A DNA stretch of 64,000 nt from Nocardioides sp. Soil797 (GCA_001429555.1 LMSR01000016.1:361011-425010); one strand, 5' to 3'; shown: positions 1 through 9,746, counted from the stretch's first letter. Notes: generated from the letters alone by a model not told the origin. Made by a program: numbers and translations.

Positions 1-444
1 GACCCGGTGCGCACCTCGTTCATCAACCAGCTCTTCATCGACCTGAACGCGCAGATCGACGCCACGTTCCTGATCGTCACCCACGACATCAACAGCACGC
101 GGACCGTGCCGGACAACATCGGGCTGCTCTACCACAAGCACCTGGCCATGTTCGGTCCCCGCGAGATGCTGCTCAGCTCCGAGGAGCCGGTGGTCCGCCA
201 GTTCCTCAACGCCCAGACCGTGGGCCCGATCGGCATGTCCGAGGAGAAGGACGCCGACGAGCTCGAGGCCGAGCGTGACATCGAGATGCCTCCGCTGCCT
301 CCGATCCCGCTGCAGCTCGAGCCCTCCAACGGGATCCCGCGCCGCGGGCAGCGTCCCGGCGGCGAATGGTGCCGAGAGAACGGTGTCACTCCGCCTCCCG
401 GATCGTTCGAGTCGACCAACGCCGGCCTGGCTCCCGGATCCTGA
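1..444 (+). CDS. Mce-system ABC transporter ATPase, C-terminal part (5' end outside window)
   Basis: The reading frame is open from the first base, so the gene starts upstream; only about 147 residues remain. It begins at the D-loop (DPVRTSF), followed by the final beta strand and switch histidine (FLIVTHDIN). The long C-terminal tail with GPIGMSEEKD is characteristic of MceG/Mkl, the ATPase that powers Mce lipid importers in actinobacteria, and distinguishes it from generic ABC ATPases. The last third is Pro/Glu-rich and probably disordered. Eight nucleotides separate its stop from the first permease, consistent with one operon. Walker A and B lie outside the window. Known for the family: the ATPase works with YrbE permeases and MceA-F proteins at the inner membrane. 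Confidence 0.9.
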   Translation, partial: DPVRTSFINQLFIDLNAQIDATFLIVTHDINSTRTVPDNIGLLYHKHLAMFGPREMLLSSEEPVVRQFLNAQTVGPIGMSEEKDADELEAERDIEMPPLPPIPLQLEPSNGIPRRGQRPGGEWCRENGVTPPPGSFESTNAGLAPGS

Positions 445-452
445 AGGACGCC

Positions 453-1238
453 ATGTCGTCACTGACCTCCGCTCGGGTGCTCGCGCCGATCGGGACCGCC
501 GGCAAGTTGTTTGCCTTCGGTCTCGATGTCGGTCGCGCGCTCTTCCGGCGACCGTTCCAGCTGCGGGAGTTCCTGCAGCAGGCCTGGTTCATCGCGTCAG
601 TGACGATTGTCCCGACTGCGCTGGTGGCGATCCCCTTCGGTGCGGTGATCGCGCTTCAGGTCGGTGGGCTGATCAAGCAGTTCGGGGCCCAGTCATTCAC
701 CGGGTCGGCGTCCGTCCTTGCGGTGGTTCAGCAGGCCGGTCCGATCGCGTGCGCCCTGCTGATCGCCGGTGCCGGGGGCTCTGCCATTGCTGCCGACCTC
801 GGCGCCCGTCAGATTCGTGAAGAGCTCGACGCCATGATGGTGCTCGGCATCGACCCGATCCAGCGACTCGTCGTGCCCCGGGTTCTCGCGTGCATGCTCG
901 TCTCCGTCTTCCTGAACGGCATGGTGACCGTGGTGGGGATCGCGGGTGGCTACGTCTTCAACGTCGTGCTCCAGGACGGTACTCCCGGCGCCTATCTGGC
1001 CAGCTTCACTGCCCTGGCCCAGTTGCCCGACCTCTGGGTCGGGTTCCTCAAGGCGCTGGCATTCGGCCTGATTGCCGCGATCGTGGCCTGCTACAAGGGC
1101 ATGTCGGCCGGCGGTGGCCCGAAGGGTGTCGGCGATGCGGTCAACGAGTCAGTGGTCATCACGTTCCTGCTGCTGTTCGTCGTGAACTTCGTGATGAGCA
1201 CGATCTACCTCCAGATCATTCCACCGAAGGGTGGTTGA
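453..1238 (+). CDS. MlaE/YrbE-family Mce permease (first, YrbEA-like)
   Basis: A 261-residue integral membrane protein of the MlaE family, the first of the two permease subunits that pair with the Mce ATPase. The family motif at the coupling helix is visible as GARQIREELDAMMVLGIDP, and the C-terminal half carries strongly hydrophobic helices. The ATG at 453 is preferred because GAAGGA lies 4 nt upstream and directly follows the ATPase stop; an in-frame ATG at 366 would overlap the ATPase by 79 nt and lacks a Shine-Dalgarno. The gene sits between the ATPase and the second permease as in all actinobacterial mce operons. The transported lipid cannot be read from sequence. Confidence 0.93.
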   Translation: MSSLTSARVLAPIGTAGKLFAFGLDVGRALFRRPFQLREFLQQAWFIASVTIVPTALVAIPFGAVIALQVGGLIKQFGAQSFTGSASVLAVVQQAGPIACALLIAGAGGSAIAADLGARQIREELDAMMVLGIDPIQRLVVPRVLACMLVSVFLNGMVTVVGIAGGYVFNVVLQDGTPGAYLASFTALAQLPDLWVGFLKALAFGLIAAIVACYKGMSAGGGPKGVGDAVNESVVITFLLLFVVNFVMSTIYLQIIPPKGG

Positions 1239-1242
1239 TCAC

Positions 1243-2070
1243 GTGGCCAACCTGAGATCCGTCTACAGCAAGCCCATGCAGTCGTTGGACGAGCTGGGGA
1301 ACCAGCTGTCCTTCTTCATGGGCGTCCTGCGTGCCGTTCCCCGGTCGATCACCCGGTACCCCAAGGAGATCATGCGGATCCTGGCCGAGGTCACCCTCGG
1401 CTCGGGTGCGTTGGCGGTGATCGGCGGCACCGTCGGCGTCATCGTCGGAATGACCTTCTTCACCGGGGCCCAAGTGGGCCTCTCGGGCTACGCCGCACTC
1501 AACCAGTTGGGCACGGCCGCCTTCTCAGGCTTCGTCTCCGCCTACTTCAACACACGTGAGATCGCTCCCCTCGTGGCGGGCATCGCGCTGGCGGCCACGG
1601 TCGGCTGCGGCTTCACCGCCCAACTCGGCGCCATGCGCATCTCCGAGGAGGTCGATGCCCTCGAGGTGATGGCGATCCCCTCGATGCCGTTCCTCGTGGC
1701 CACCCGGGTCGTGGGCGGCCTGATCGCGATCGTTCCGCTCTACGTCGTGGGCCTGCTGTCGTCGTACTTCGCCAGTCGACTCATCGTGACCCAGTTCTAT
1801 GGGCAGAGCTCCGGCACCTACGACCACTACTTCAACACCTTCCTGCCACCGGGTGACGTCCTTTGGTCCTTCGGCAAGGTGCTCGTCTTCGCTGTCATCG
1901 TGATCCTCATCCACTGCTACCACGGCTACAACGCCAGTGGCGGCCCCGCCGGCGTGGGTGTCGCCGTGGGCAGGGCAGTCCGCACGTCCATCGTGGCGAT
2001 CAACGTGATCGACCTGTTCCTGTCGATGGCCATCTGGGGGACCACCACCACCGTCAGGTTGGCGGGTTAG
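1243..2070 (+). CDS. MlaE/YrbE-family Mce permease (second, YrbEB-like)
   Basis: Second permease of the Mce importer, about 275 residues, with multiple hydrophobic segments and the MlaE coupling motif GAMRISEEVDALEVMAIPS. It pairs with the preceding permease; the two are clear paralogues. A GTG at 1243 is preferred, 11 nt after GAAGGG; an in-frame GTG at 1231 would touch that Shine-Dalgarno and overlap the upstream stop, so it is less likely. The first Mce protein starts 2 nt after its stop. The neighbours confirm the role; no substrate is implied. Confidence 0.92.
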   Translation: MANLRSVYSKPMQSLDELGNQLSFFMGVLRAVPRSITRYPKEIMRILAEVTLGSGALAVIGGTVGVIVGMTFFTGAQVGLSGYAALNQLGTAAFSGFVSAYFNTREIAPLVAGIALAATVGCGFTAQLGAMRISEEVDALEVMAIPSMPFLVATRVVGGLIAIVPLYVVGLLSSYFASRLIVTQFYGQSSGTYDHYFNTFLPPGDVLWSFGKVLVFAVIVILIHCYHGYNASGGPAGVGVAVGRAVRTSIVAINVIDLFLSMAIWGTTTTVRLAG

Positions 2071-2072
2071 CC

Positions 2073-3347
2073 GTGAAACGAATCTTCGGTAGCACCAAGC
2101 TGATCGGCCTGGTCTTCATCGCGATGATCGCGGCGGGCCTCTGGCTGACGATGGCGATCTTCACCCACAAGTTCACCGACTACGAGAAGGTCGAGCTCCA
2201 GTCCTCCACGGTGGGCCTGCAGCTGCCGATGCGCGCCGACGTCAAGATCCGCGGCGTCCAGGTGGGGGAGGTGCTCGACATGAAGGCGAGCGGCGACGGC
2301 GCCGAGCTCACCCTCGGCCTCTACCCCGACCAGGTGGACAGCATCCCGGCCAACGTCACCGCACGCATCGAGCCCAAGACGCTGTTCGGGGAGAAGTACG
2401 TCGCCCTGCAGGTGCCTGACCAGCCGTCCTCGGATCACATCGCGGCCGGTGCCACGATCACCCAGACCAAGGTCGCCGCCGAGGTGGAGCAGACGCTCAA
2501 CGACCTCTACCCGCTTCTTCGGGCCGTCCAGCCGGCCGATCTCAACAAGACGCTGACCGCGCTCGCCACCGCCCTCGAAGGCCGCGGTGAGAAGCTCGGC
2601 GAGAGCATCGAGATCCTCGACGGCTACCTCGAGCGGATCAACCCGCTGTTGCCCGACCTGATCGAGGACCTGCGACTGACCGCGAAGACTTCCGACCTCT
2701 ACGCCTCGGTGCTCCCTGAGATCGCGCACACCCTGCGCAACACGGTCAAGACCGGAAACACCCTGCTCTCGCGTGAGGACAAGCTGAACCAGCTGTTCAC
2801 TGACGTCTCGAAGTTCTCCGACGTCACCGGCAAGTTCCTCGACGCCAACGAAACCAACCTGATCCGCGTCGGCGAGCTCGGCGCGACCACCCTGCGGATG
2901 ATCGCCAAGTACGCCCCCGAGTTCCCCTGCCTGACGGCCGGCATCGTCAAGGCCGGCAAGCTGCAGGCCGAGGCCTTCCGTGGGTTCACCCTGCACATCA
3001 ACCTCGAGGTGTTGCCGAACACTCCGCGCAAGTACGGCCCGCAGGACACCCCGGTGACCCAACAGAAGAGTGGTGCCTACTGCGGCACCCTGCCCAGCCC
3101 GCCGTACTCCCAGCAGAACCGGTTCACCGACGTGCCCAACTTCAACGACGGAGTCGAGCAGGACACCGGGAAGGGCACCCGCCGGGTCGCCCCCGGCTCG
3201 AGGGCACTCCGGGCAACCCCGGGCAGCCGTCGCGAGGCCGAGATGGTGCGCGGCCTCCTGGCCGGTTCGACCGGCTCGGCACCGACTGACCTCGATGTCA
3301 TGCTGCTCGGTTCGTTGGTGCGCGGCACGGAGGTGACGCTGCGATGA
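2073..3347 (+). CDS. MCE family protein, MceA position
   Basis: A 424-residue protein with an N-terminal membrane anchor (about residues 9-29), one MlaD/MCE domain (about 38-115, including KIRGVQVGEV and the GEKYVAL strand) and a long alpha-helical region (about 150-290), then a less conserved tail. MCE proteins form a hexameric extracytoplasmic tube that passes lipid to the YrbE permeases. The GTG at 2073 is 2 nt after the preceding stop and places the membrane anchor at the extreme N-terminus; longer in-frame extensions to 1863 are antisense-like read-through inside the permease gene. Its stop overlaps the next start by 4 nt (ATGA). Confidence 0.93.
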   Translation: MKRIFGSTKLIGLVFIAMIAAGLWLTMAIFTHKFTDYEKVELQSSTVGLQLPMRADVKIRGVQVGEVLDMKASGDGAELTLGLYPDQVDSIPANVTARIEPKTLFGEKYVALQVPDQPSSDHIAAGATITQTKVAAEVEQTLNDLYPLLRAVQPADLNKTLTALATALEGRGEKLGESIEILDGYLERINPLLPDLIEDLRLTAKTSDLYASVLPEIAHTLRNTVKTGNTLLSREDKLNQLFTDVSKFSDVTGKFLDANETNLIRVGELGATTLRMIAKYAPEFPCLTAGIVKAGKLQAEAFRGFTLHINLEVLPNTPRKYGPQDTPVTQQKSGAYCGTLPSPPYSQQNRFTDVPNFNDGVEQDTGKGTRRVAPGSRALRATPGSRREAEMVRGLLAGSTGSAPTDLDVMLLGSLVRGTEVTLR

Positions 3348-4375
3348 GCGTCCTCGACAAGCGCACCGCCTCAGCCACCTGGAAGCTGGTGGTCTTCATG
3401 GTGGTCACTGCCATCTTCACCAGCATGCTCGTCGTGCTGATCGGCAATCTCACCTTCGCCCCCAGCCGCGACTTCAAGGCCGAGTTCTCGAATGTGGCCG
3501 GGGTGGTCAAGGGCGACGACGTCCGGGTCGCCGGCGTGAAGGTGGGCACGGTCAAGGACATCGAGATCAAGGACCGCACCCGCGCCGTGGTGACGTTCTC
3601 GGTTGCGGACGAGGCCGAGGTGACCGACACCACCCACGCCACCATCCGCTACCGGAACCTGGTCGGCCAGCGCTACATCTCCCTCACTCAGGAGGGCACG
3701 AGCGGTGAGGACCTCGACGAGGACGACACCATCCCGATCTCACAGACCAAGCCCGCGCTCGACCTGACCGTGCTCTTCAACGGCTTCAAGCCACTCTTCC
3801 AGGCGCTCTCGCCCCAGGACATCAACAAGCTCTCCTACGAGATCATCCAGGTCTTCCAGGGCGAAGGTGGCACCGTCGAGGGCCTGCTTGGTCACACCGC
3901 CTCGATCACCCAGACCCTGGCTGACCGCGACCAGGTGATCGGTGACCTGATCGACAACCTCAACGAGGTGCTCGTCACCGTCGGCGACCGCGACGAGCAG
4001 CTCAGCGGACTGATCGTCAACCTGCGCAAGCTCGTCCACGGCCTCGCCCAGGACAAGGACGCGATCCTCGGCTCCCTGGACTCGATCTCCTCGCTGGCGG
4101 TCGAGACCTCCGACCTGGTCAAGGGAGTGCGCGGACCGTTGGTCAACGACGTCAAGCAGTTGCGCACCGTGGCCGGCAACCTCTCCAAGAATCGTGCCGA
4201 GATCGACCGCGCCCTCCAGGTGTTGCCGATCAAGCTCACCAAGATCGGTCGTACGGCGACCTACGGCTCCTGGTTCAACTTCTACCTCTGCCGCTTCACG
4301 GGAGCGGTGAAGATCGGGAAGCTCCCTGAGATCCCGATCGACTACGACACCAAGAACGCGAGGTGCTCGCTGTGA
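3344..4375 (+). CDS. MCE family protein, MceB position
   Basis: A 343-residue Mce subunit: N-terminal transmembrane segment (about 14-34), MCE domain (about 40-120 with DDVRVAGVKVGTV and the QRYISL strand), and a predicted coiled/helical region containing repeated heptad-like stretches (about 165-300). It starts in the ATGA overlap with the previous gene, indicating translational coupling. Like other MceB proteins it is one of six different chains expected to build a hetero-hexamer. No lipobox is present; it should be anchored by its uncleaved N-terminal helix. Confidence 0.92.
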   Translation: MSVLDKRTASATWKLVVFMVVTAIFTSMLVVLIGNLTFAPSRDFKAEFSNVAGVVKGDDVRVAGVKVGTVKDIEIKDRTRAVVTFSVADEAEVTDTTHATIRYRNLVGQRYISLTQEGTSGEDLDEDDTIPISQTKPALDLTVLFNGFKPLFQALSPQDINKLSYEIIQVFQGEGGTVEGLLGHTASITQTLADRDQVIGDLIDNLNEVLVTVGDRDEQLSGLIVNLRKLVHGLAQDKDAILGSLDSISSLAVETSDLVKGVRGPLVNDVKQLRTVAGNLSKNRAEIDRALQVLPIKLTKIGRTATYGSWFNFYLCRFTGAVKIGKLPEIPIDYDTKNARCSL

Positions 4376-5337
4376 GCACACCGTTCCGTCAGAGAAATCC
4401 CGTCATCATCGGCGCGGTCAGCATCATCGTGATCCTGGTGATGCTCCTGGCCGCCTTCCGCGCCGACGACCTGCCGTTGATCGGGGGAGGGGACACCTAC
4501 TACGCCTCGTTCTCCGAAGCCGGTGGGCTCAAGGTCAACGATGAGGTCCGGGTGGCCGGTGTGCGCGTGGGCAAGGTCGACAAGATGGAGCTGGACGGCG
4601 ACCACGTGAAGGTCACCTTCAAGGTCCAGAAGGACGTCGACTTCGGCCCGGAGTCGGGCGCCCAGATCAAGGTCAAGACGCTCCTCGGTGCCATGTACCT
4701 CGAGTTGACTCCGGCAGGTTCGGGGCAGATGGACGAAGGGTCGACCATCCCGGTCAGCCGCACCAAGTCGCCGTACGACGTCGTGGAGGCCTTCGAAGGC
4801 CTGGCCGGACGCGCCGAGGCGATCGACGTCGACCAGCTCAAGGCCTCGCTGGGCACCCTCACGGAGCTGACCCGCAACACCCCCGATGAGTTCAAGGCGG
4901 CCCTCAAGGGAGTCTCCGCCCTCTCGACCAACCTCGCCGCGCGCGATGACCAGATCAACACCCTGCTGAAGAACCTGCGCAAGGTCTCGGGAGTGCTGGG
5001 CTCGCGTGACCAGGACATCATCAAGCTGATGAAGGACGCCCGCGTGCTCTTCGACGCACTGGTCTCGAGGCGCAAGGCGATCCACAACCTGCTGGTCTCG
5101 ACGTCGTCGATGTCGAGGGAGCTCACCGCTCTGGTGGATCAGAGCAAGGCCGACCTGAAGCCAGCCCTGACCAACCTCGACTCAGTGGTGCAGGTGTTGC
5201 TGAAGAACCAGGACAACCTCGACGAGAGCCTGCGGTTGATGGCTCCCTTCTACCGCTACTTCGCCAGCACCCTCGGCAACGGGCCTTGGTTCGACACCAC
5301 CATCCGCAACCTGCCGCCACTCCCGGGAGGTGGCTGA
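4372..5337 (+). CDS. MCE family protein, MceC position
   Basis: A 321-residue Mce subunit with an N-terminal membrane helix (about 9-27), an MCE domain with EVRVAGVRVGKV and the GAMYLEL strand, and a helical C-terminal part ending in a short Pro/Gly-rich tail. The GTG at 4372 makes a 4-nt GTGA overlap with the upstream stop, the same coupling used elsewhere in this operon; an in-frame GTG at 4363 is possible but less consistent. It lies third in the canonical mceA-F order. Confidence 0.92.
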   Translation: MSTPFRQRNPVIIGAVSIIVILVMLLAAFRADDLPLIGGGDTYYASFSEAGGLKVNDEVRVAGVRVGKVDKMELDGDHVKVTFKVQKDVDFGPESGAQIKVKTLLGAMYLELTPAGSGQMDEGSTIPVSRTKSPYDVVEAFEGLAGRAEAIDVDQLKASLGTLTELTRNTPDEFKAALKGVSALSTNLAARDDQINTLLKNLRKVSGVLGSRDQDIIKLMKDARVLFDALVSRRKAIHNLLVSTSSMSRELTALVDQSKADLKPALTNLDSVVQVLLKNQDNLDESLRLMAPFYRYFASTLGNGPWFDTTIRNLPPLPGGG

Positions 5338-5339
5338 TC

Positions 5340-6455
5340 ATGAAGAAGCTCATCGTCCCCGGAATCATCGTCGTGCTCCTGGCAGCGGCTGCCTTCGTGA
5401 TGTTCGACAGCGATGACCGCAAGCACCTCACGGCATCGTTCCCGCGCACGGTCTCGCTCTATGAAGGATCCGATGTGCGGGTGCTGGGCATCCCGGTGGG
5501 CCAGGTCGACAAGGTCACCCCGGAGGGCACCTCGGTCAAGGTGGAGATCTCCTATGACGCCGACGTGGACCTCCCGGCTGATGCCACGGCCGTGATCGTC
5601 TCGCCGAGCGTGGTCGGCGACCGGTTCGTCCAGCTCACCCCGGTCTACGAGGGTGGGGAGAAGCTGAAGGACGGAGCGGTCCTCGACGAGAAACGCACTG
5701 CCACTCCGTTGGAGCTCGACGACATCTACAAGAGCATCGACGGCCTGACCGTCGCTCTGGGCCCCGAAGGCGCCAACAGCGAAGGCGCCCTGACCGACCT
5801 GCTGACCACCACCGCGCAGAACTTCGCCGGGCAAGGGGAGCAGGTCAACCAGACGATCAAGGACCTCGGCAAGTTCACCGGAACGCTCGAGAACAACAAG
5901 GACGAGCTCTTCGGCAGTGCCAAGGAGCTGGAGAAGTTCATCAAGACGTTGGCCGACAACGACAACGTCGTGCGCCGCTTCAACAAGTCGATGTCCTCGG
6001 TCTCCGACCTCCTCGCGGGTGAGAAGGACGACCTGGCCGCTTCGCTGAAGAATCTCGGCACCGCCCTGGGCAAGGTGCAGACCTTCGTCAAGGACAACAA
6101 GGCGCTGCTGAGCAAGAACATCTCGGGGCTCAACAAGGTGTCGAAGACCTTGGTCAAGCGTCGCGGTGAGCTCGACGAGATCCTGAAGGCCGGACCAGTG
6201 GCGCTGAACAACCTCGCCCTGACCTACAACCCTGAAGCGGGCACGCTGGACACCGCGGCGAACCTCGACAGCAATGTGGGCGCGTTGGCCACGGACCCGG
6301 GCCTGGCCCTGTGCACGATCATCGGCCAGGCAGACAGCACGGGCAACCTGTGCAAGCTGGTCAACGGACTGCTGCCCAAGCCACGCAGTGCCACCTATGG
6401 TGCGCGGGCCGCCAGTGACACCACGTTCAGCTCACTCCTGGAGGTGGCCCGATGA
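5340..6455 (+). CDS. MCE family protein, MceD position
   Basis: A 371-residue Mce subunit starting 2 nt after the preceding stop with ATG AAG AAG. It has a signal-anchor helix (about residues 2-20), an MCE domain (about 28-105, SDVRVLGIPVGQV and DRFVQL), and a long Lys/Asp-rich helical region (about 150-290) followed by a segment with two cysteines. It ends in a 4-nt ATGA overlap with the MceE lipoprotein gene. Family role: part of the extracytoplasmic lipid-transfer tube. Confidence 0.92.
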   Translation: MKKLIVPGIIVVLLAAAAFVMFDSDDRKHLTASFPRTVSLYEGSDVRVLGIPVGQVDKVTPEGTSVKVEISYDADVDLPADATAVIVSPSVVGDRFVQLTPVYEGGEKLKDGAVLDEKRTATPLELDDIYKSIDGLTVALGPEGANSEGALTDLLTTTAQNFAGQGEQVNQTIKDLGKFTGTLENNKDELFGSAKELEKFIKTLADNDNVVRRFNKSMSSVSDLLAGEKDDLAASLKNLGTALGKVQTFVKDNKALLSKNISGLNKVSKTLVKRRGELDEILKAGPVALNNLALTYNPEAGTLDTAANLDSNVGALATDPGLALCTIIGQADSTGNLCKLVNGLLPKPRSATYGARAASDTTFSSLLEVAR

Positions 6456-7882
6456 CCCGTCGTCTGTTGGCCCTGCTCTGCGTGATCGCGATGGCGCTGG
6501 TGACCAGTTGTGGCTTCTCCGTGCAGAAGCTCCCGTTGCCCGGGGGCACCGACGTCGGGGACAGTCCCATGGAGGTCAAGGTGATCTTCCCCGATGTGCT
6601 GGACCTGGTGGCGCAGTCCACCGTCAAGGTCTCCGACGTCAGCGTCGGCAAGATCACCGACATCTCCCTGAAGGGCAACAAGGCCGAGGTGACGCTGTTG
6701 CTGCGCGACGACGTCGACCTCCCGGCAAACGCGGTGGCGGAGATCCGGCAGACCAGCCTGCTCGGCGAGAAGTTCGTGTCACTGGAGGCGCCGCCGAACC
6801 CGACCACCGAGAGGCTGGCCGACGGCGACCGGATCGAGGAGTCCAGCACCAACCGCAACCCGGAGGTCGAAGAGGTCCTGGGCGCCCTGAGCCTGGTTCT
6901 CAACGGCGGCGGCGTGGCCCAGCTCAAGACCATCTCCTCCGAGCTCAACAAGGCCCTGACCGGTCGAGAGGACAGCGCACGGAACGTGCTCACGTCGCTG
7001 AGCACCTTCATGAAGCAGCTCGACGACAACAAGGCCGACGTGGTGACCGCCATCGAGTCGTTGAACAACCTCTCGAAGGCGGCCAACAAGCAGAAGCCCT
7101 CGATCACCTCGGCGCTGGACGAGCTGCCCGAGGCGCTGGCCTCGATCGACAAGCAGCGCTCAGACCTGGTCAAGATGCTCAAGGCCCTGGCTCGCCTGGG
7201 CAAGGTCGGCACCCGGGTCATCAAGGCGTCGAAGACGTCCACGATCGACGCGCTCACGCAGCTCAACCCCGTGCTGACCTCGTTGGCCAGAACAGGTGAT
7301 GACTTCGCCAACGCGTTCAGCGTCTTCCTCACCTATCCCTTCGTCGACGAGTCCGTCGGGCGTGACCCGCAGGTGGCCCGCAACCTGCACATGGGTGACT
7401 ACGTCAACCTGGCCATCAAGCTCGACGTGAAGCTGCTCGCCGACGGAGGCGAGGAGACCGCCTGCATCCCGCTCGGCCTGATTCCCAAGAACGGCAACAT
7501 CGACCTGTCGAAGCTCTGCAAGGGCGCTCTCAAGGCGGTCAAGAAGTGCCTCAACAACCCGTCAGTGAAGAACTGCAAGGGTTTGCCGAACGCTGTGGTC
7601 GACAGCCTGTGCGAGAACCTGCTCAACTTGCCGATCCTGTGTGGCAAGCAGAAGAAGGGCAACGGCCCGCTCCTGCCCGGCCTGCCTGACCTGGGCGACC
7701 TCGGCCTCGGCGAGTTGAGCAACCTGCTCAACGGCCTCGGTCGGACCGCACCCGGATTCGGCGACAGGCCCGACGACCCGTCCGCGTCCGGTGACGGGAA
7801 GACCAGCGTCAGCCTGAATCGCATGATGGACACCTACGACCCGACGCTGGCCCGGGTCCTGCTCCCGGGGGTGGCCCAGTGA
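6452..7882 (+). CDS. MCE family lipoprotein, MceE position (LprK-like)
   Basis: A 476-residue Mce protein and the only one here with a lipobox: the signal peptide ends ALVTSC, making Cys20 the predicted lipidation site. In mce operons the fifth subunit is typically the lipoprotein (LprK type), so position and motif agree. The MCE domain (about 44-120) is followed by a helical region and a Cys/Gly/Leu-rich C-terminal part containing several cysteines (about 330-410) that could form disulfides outside the membrane. It overlaps the upstream gene by ATGA and the downstream gene by GTGA. Confidence 0.93.
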   Translation: MTRRLLALLCVIAMALVTSCGFSVQKLPLPGGTDVGDSPMEVKVIFPDVLDLVAQSTVKVSDVSVGKITDISLKGNKAEVTLLLRDDVDLPANAVAEIRQTSLLGEKFVSLEAPPNPTTERLADGDRIEESSTNRNPEVEEVLGALSLVLNGGGVAQLKTISSELNKALTGREDSARNVLTSLSTFMKQLDDNKADVVTAIESLNNLSKAANKQKPSITSALDELPEALASIDKQRSDLVKMLKALARLGKVGTRVIKASKTSTIDALTQLNPVLTSLARTGDDFANAFSVFLTYPFVDESVGRDPQVARNLHMGDYVNLAIKLDVKLLADGGEETACIPLGLIPKNGNIDLSKLCKGALKAVKKCLNNPSVKNCKGLPNAVVDSLCENLLNLPILCGKQKKGNGPLLPGLPDLGDLGLGELSNLLNGLGRTAPGFGDRPDDPSASGDGKTSVSLNRMMDTYDPTLARVLLPGVAQ

Positions 7883-9198
7883 TCACACGTCGGACCAAGG
7901 TCCAGTTGATGATCTTCGTGATCATCACCCTGGTGGGCGTCTCCTACGTCGGCGCGCGCTATGCGCGACTCGACCGGGTCGTCGTCGACCGGAGCTACAC
8001 GGTGGTGGCCCACTTCCAGGAGTCCGGCGGCATCTTCGCCGGCGCCGAGGTCACCTATCGCGGGGTGACCATCGGAGAGGTGGACAAGATGGTGCTCACC
8101 GACGACGGAGTCGATGTCGAGCTCGACATCGACAACGGGTGGGACAAGATCCCGGAGAGCACACTCGCGGTGGTCGGCAACCGCTCCGCGGTCGGTGAGC
8201 AGTACGTCGAGCTGCAGCCCAAGATCGACGACGGCCCCTACCTCAAGGACTCGTCCGAGATCCCAACGGTCGACACCCGCACGCCGATCCCCACAGCGAA
8301 GCTCCTCGGCGACATCTCGTCGACGGTCAACAGCGTCAACCAGGACGACCTGCGCACGGTCGTCCACGAGCTCGGCATTGCCTTCGACGGCACCGGTGAC
8401 GACCTGAGCCAGATCCTCGACACCTCCAACTCCTTCATCGAGACCGCCAACGACAACTTCGATGTCACCACGGCGTTGATCAAGGACGCCAACACCGTGC
8501 TCTCCGGTCAGTTGTCCACGGCGTCGTCGATCAAGAACTTCTCGAAGAACCTCGAGGCATTCAGCACCACGTTGGCCGGCTCCGACGACGACCTGCGCAA
8601 GGTGATCGACACCGGGTCCGCCACGGCCAACGAGCTGCGTGCCTTCATCGAGGACAACCAGGTCGACCTGTCGTCGCTCCTGAACAACCTGGTCACGACC
8701 AGCGAGGTCGTGGTGCGCAACCTCGACGGTGCCGAGCACCTGTTGGCGATCTATCCCTACATCGTGGAGTCGGGCTTCACCGTCGTCTCCAAGGATCCCG
8801 CCACTGGCAAGTACGACGCCCACTTCGGTCTCGTGCTGACCCCCCACAAGCTGTGCACCAACGGCTACGAGGGCGCTGACCAGCGTGACCCCTTCAACCG
8901 TGAGGACCGGCCGCTGCCCACCAACCTCGGTTGCAAGGACGGCCCGTCGCAGTCGAACCCCCGTGGTGCCCAGAACCTGCATCGCGCCGCGACTGACTAC
9001 GACCGCCCGGTTGTCGCGACGTACGACGAGAAGACCGGCAAGGTGACCTGGCTCGACCAGCCGAAGCGGTTGACGCCCGCCGGTACCCTGACCAACAGCC
9101 CGATCGCAGACCCGGCCGCTGACGCGGCACCGGAGTCGACCAACCGAGAGGAGTCGTGGACGTGGTTGATGCTCCGTCCGCTCCAGAACGCGGAGTGA
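7879..9198 (+). CDS. MCE family protein, MceF position
   Basis: The sixth Mce subunit, 439 residues, starting at a GTG in a GTGA overlap. Membrane anchor at about residues 8-26, MCE domain (about 36-115 with EVTYRGVTIGEV and EQYVEL), helical domain to about 290, then a less conserved region with three cysteines and a Pro/Ala-rich tail. The next gene begins inside its last 43 nt. With the five preceding chains it completes a canonical mceA-F set. Confidence 0.92.
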   Translation: MITRRTKVQLMIFVIITLVGVSYVGARYARLDRVVVDRSYTVVAHFQESGGIFAGAEVTYRGVTIGEVDKMVLTDDGVDVELDIDNGWDKIPESTLAVVGNRSAVGEQYVELQPKIDDGPYLKDSSEIPTVDTRTPIPTAKLLGDISSTVNSVNQDDLRTVVHELGIAFDGTGDDLSQILDTSNSFIETANDNFDVTTALIKDANTVLSGQLSTASSIKNFSKNLEAFSTTLAGSDDDLRKVIDTGSATANELRAFIEDNQVDLSSLLNNLVTTSEVVVRNLDGAEHLLAIYPYIVESGFTVVSKDPATGKYDAHFGLVLTPHKLCTNGYEGADQRDPFNREDRPLPTNLGCKDGPSQSNPRGAQNLHRAATDYDRPVVATYDEKTGKVTWLDQPKRLTPAGTLTNSPIADPAADAAPESTNREESWTWLMLRPLQNAE

Positions 9199-9746
9199 CG
9201 ACCAGCGAACCGACCACCTCCAGGGCTCAGTGGGGCTCGCCGCGCACGCGGCAGGCCGTGTCCGTCGTGCTGGCGGTCGCCCTGGTGGCCGCTCTGGTGC
9301 TGCTGGTGCTCGCGTTCCTCGAGCACCGCTCAAATGATGACGAGGCCCAGAAGGCACGGGACACCGTCATGCTGAAGGCTCGGGAATACATGGTGGCCGG
9401 CTGGAACTTCGGCGCCGGCGACCTCGACGGAAACAAGAAGCTCACTGCCTACCGCTCGCGGGTCGAGCCGCTGATCACGACGTCGTTCAAGACCGACTTC
9501 GACAAGGCCAGTGAGCTCCTCGAGAAGGCCGTGGCCGGCCAGGGCTACTCCCGCAAGGTGACCGTCGATCGGGTTGCGGTCGAGACCCTGGAGTCGGACT
9601 CAGCAGTGGTCATCGTCGGTGGCGAGTCCACCGAGACCGTCAAGAAGGAGCAGCAGAGCGGCCCCTATGCCTGGACCATCACCTTGAAGAAGGTGGACGG
9701 GTCGTGGTTGGTCGACGACTTCTCTGAGTACGGAGCAGCCCAGTGA
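9156..9746 (+). CDS. Mce-associated membrane protein (Mam-type)
   Basis: A 196-residue protein with one transmembrane helix (about residues 34-54) and an extracytoplasmic alpha/beta domain of the kind that ends many mce operons; members are thought to stabilise the importer. The GTG at 9156 is chosen because AGAGGAG lies 4 nt upstream, although this gives a 43-nt overlap with MceF; a GTG at 9195 forming a GTGA overlap would shorten it by 13 residues, still leaving the membrane helix intact. Fold assignment rests on size, topology and position rather than on a diagnostic motif. Confidence 0.8.
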   Translation: MDVVDAPSAPERGVTTSEPTTSRAQWGSPRTRQAVSVVLAVALVAALVLLVLAFLEHRSNDDEAQKARDTVMLKAREYMVAGWNFGAGDLDGNKKLTAYRSRVEPLITTSFKTDFDKASELLEKAVAGQGYSRKVTVDRVAVETLESDSAVVIVGGESTETVKKEQQSGPYAWTITLKKVDGSWLVDDFSEYGAAQ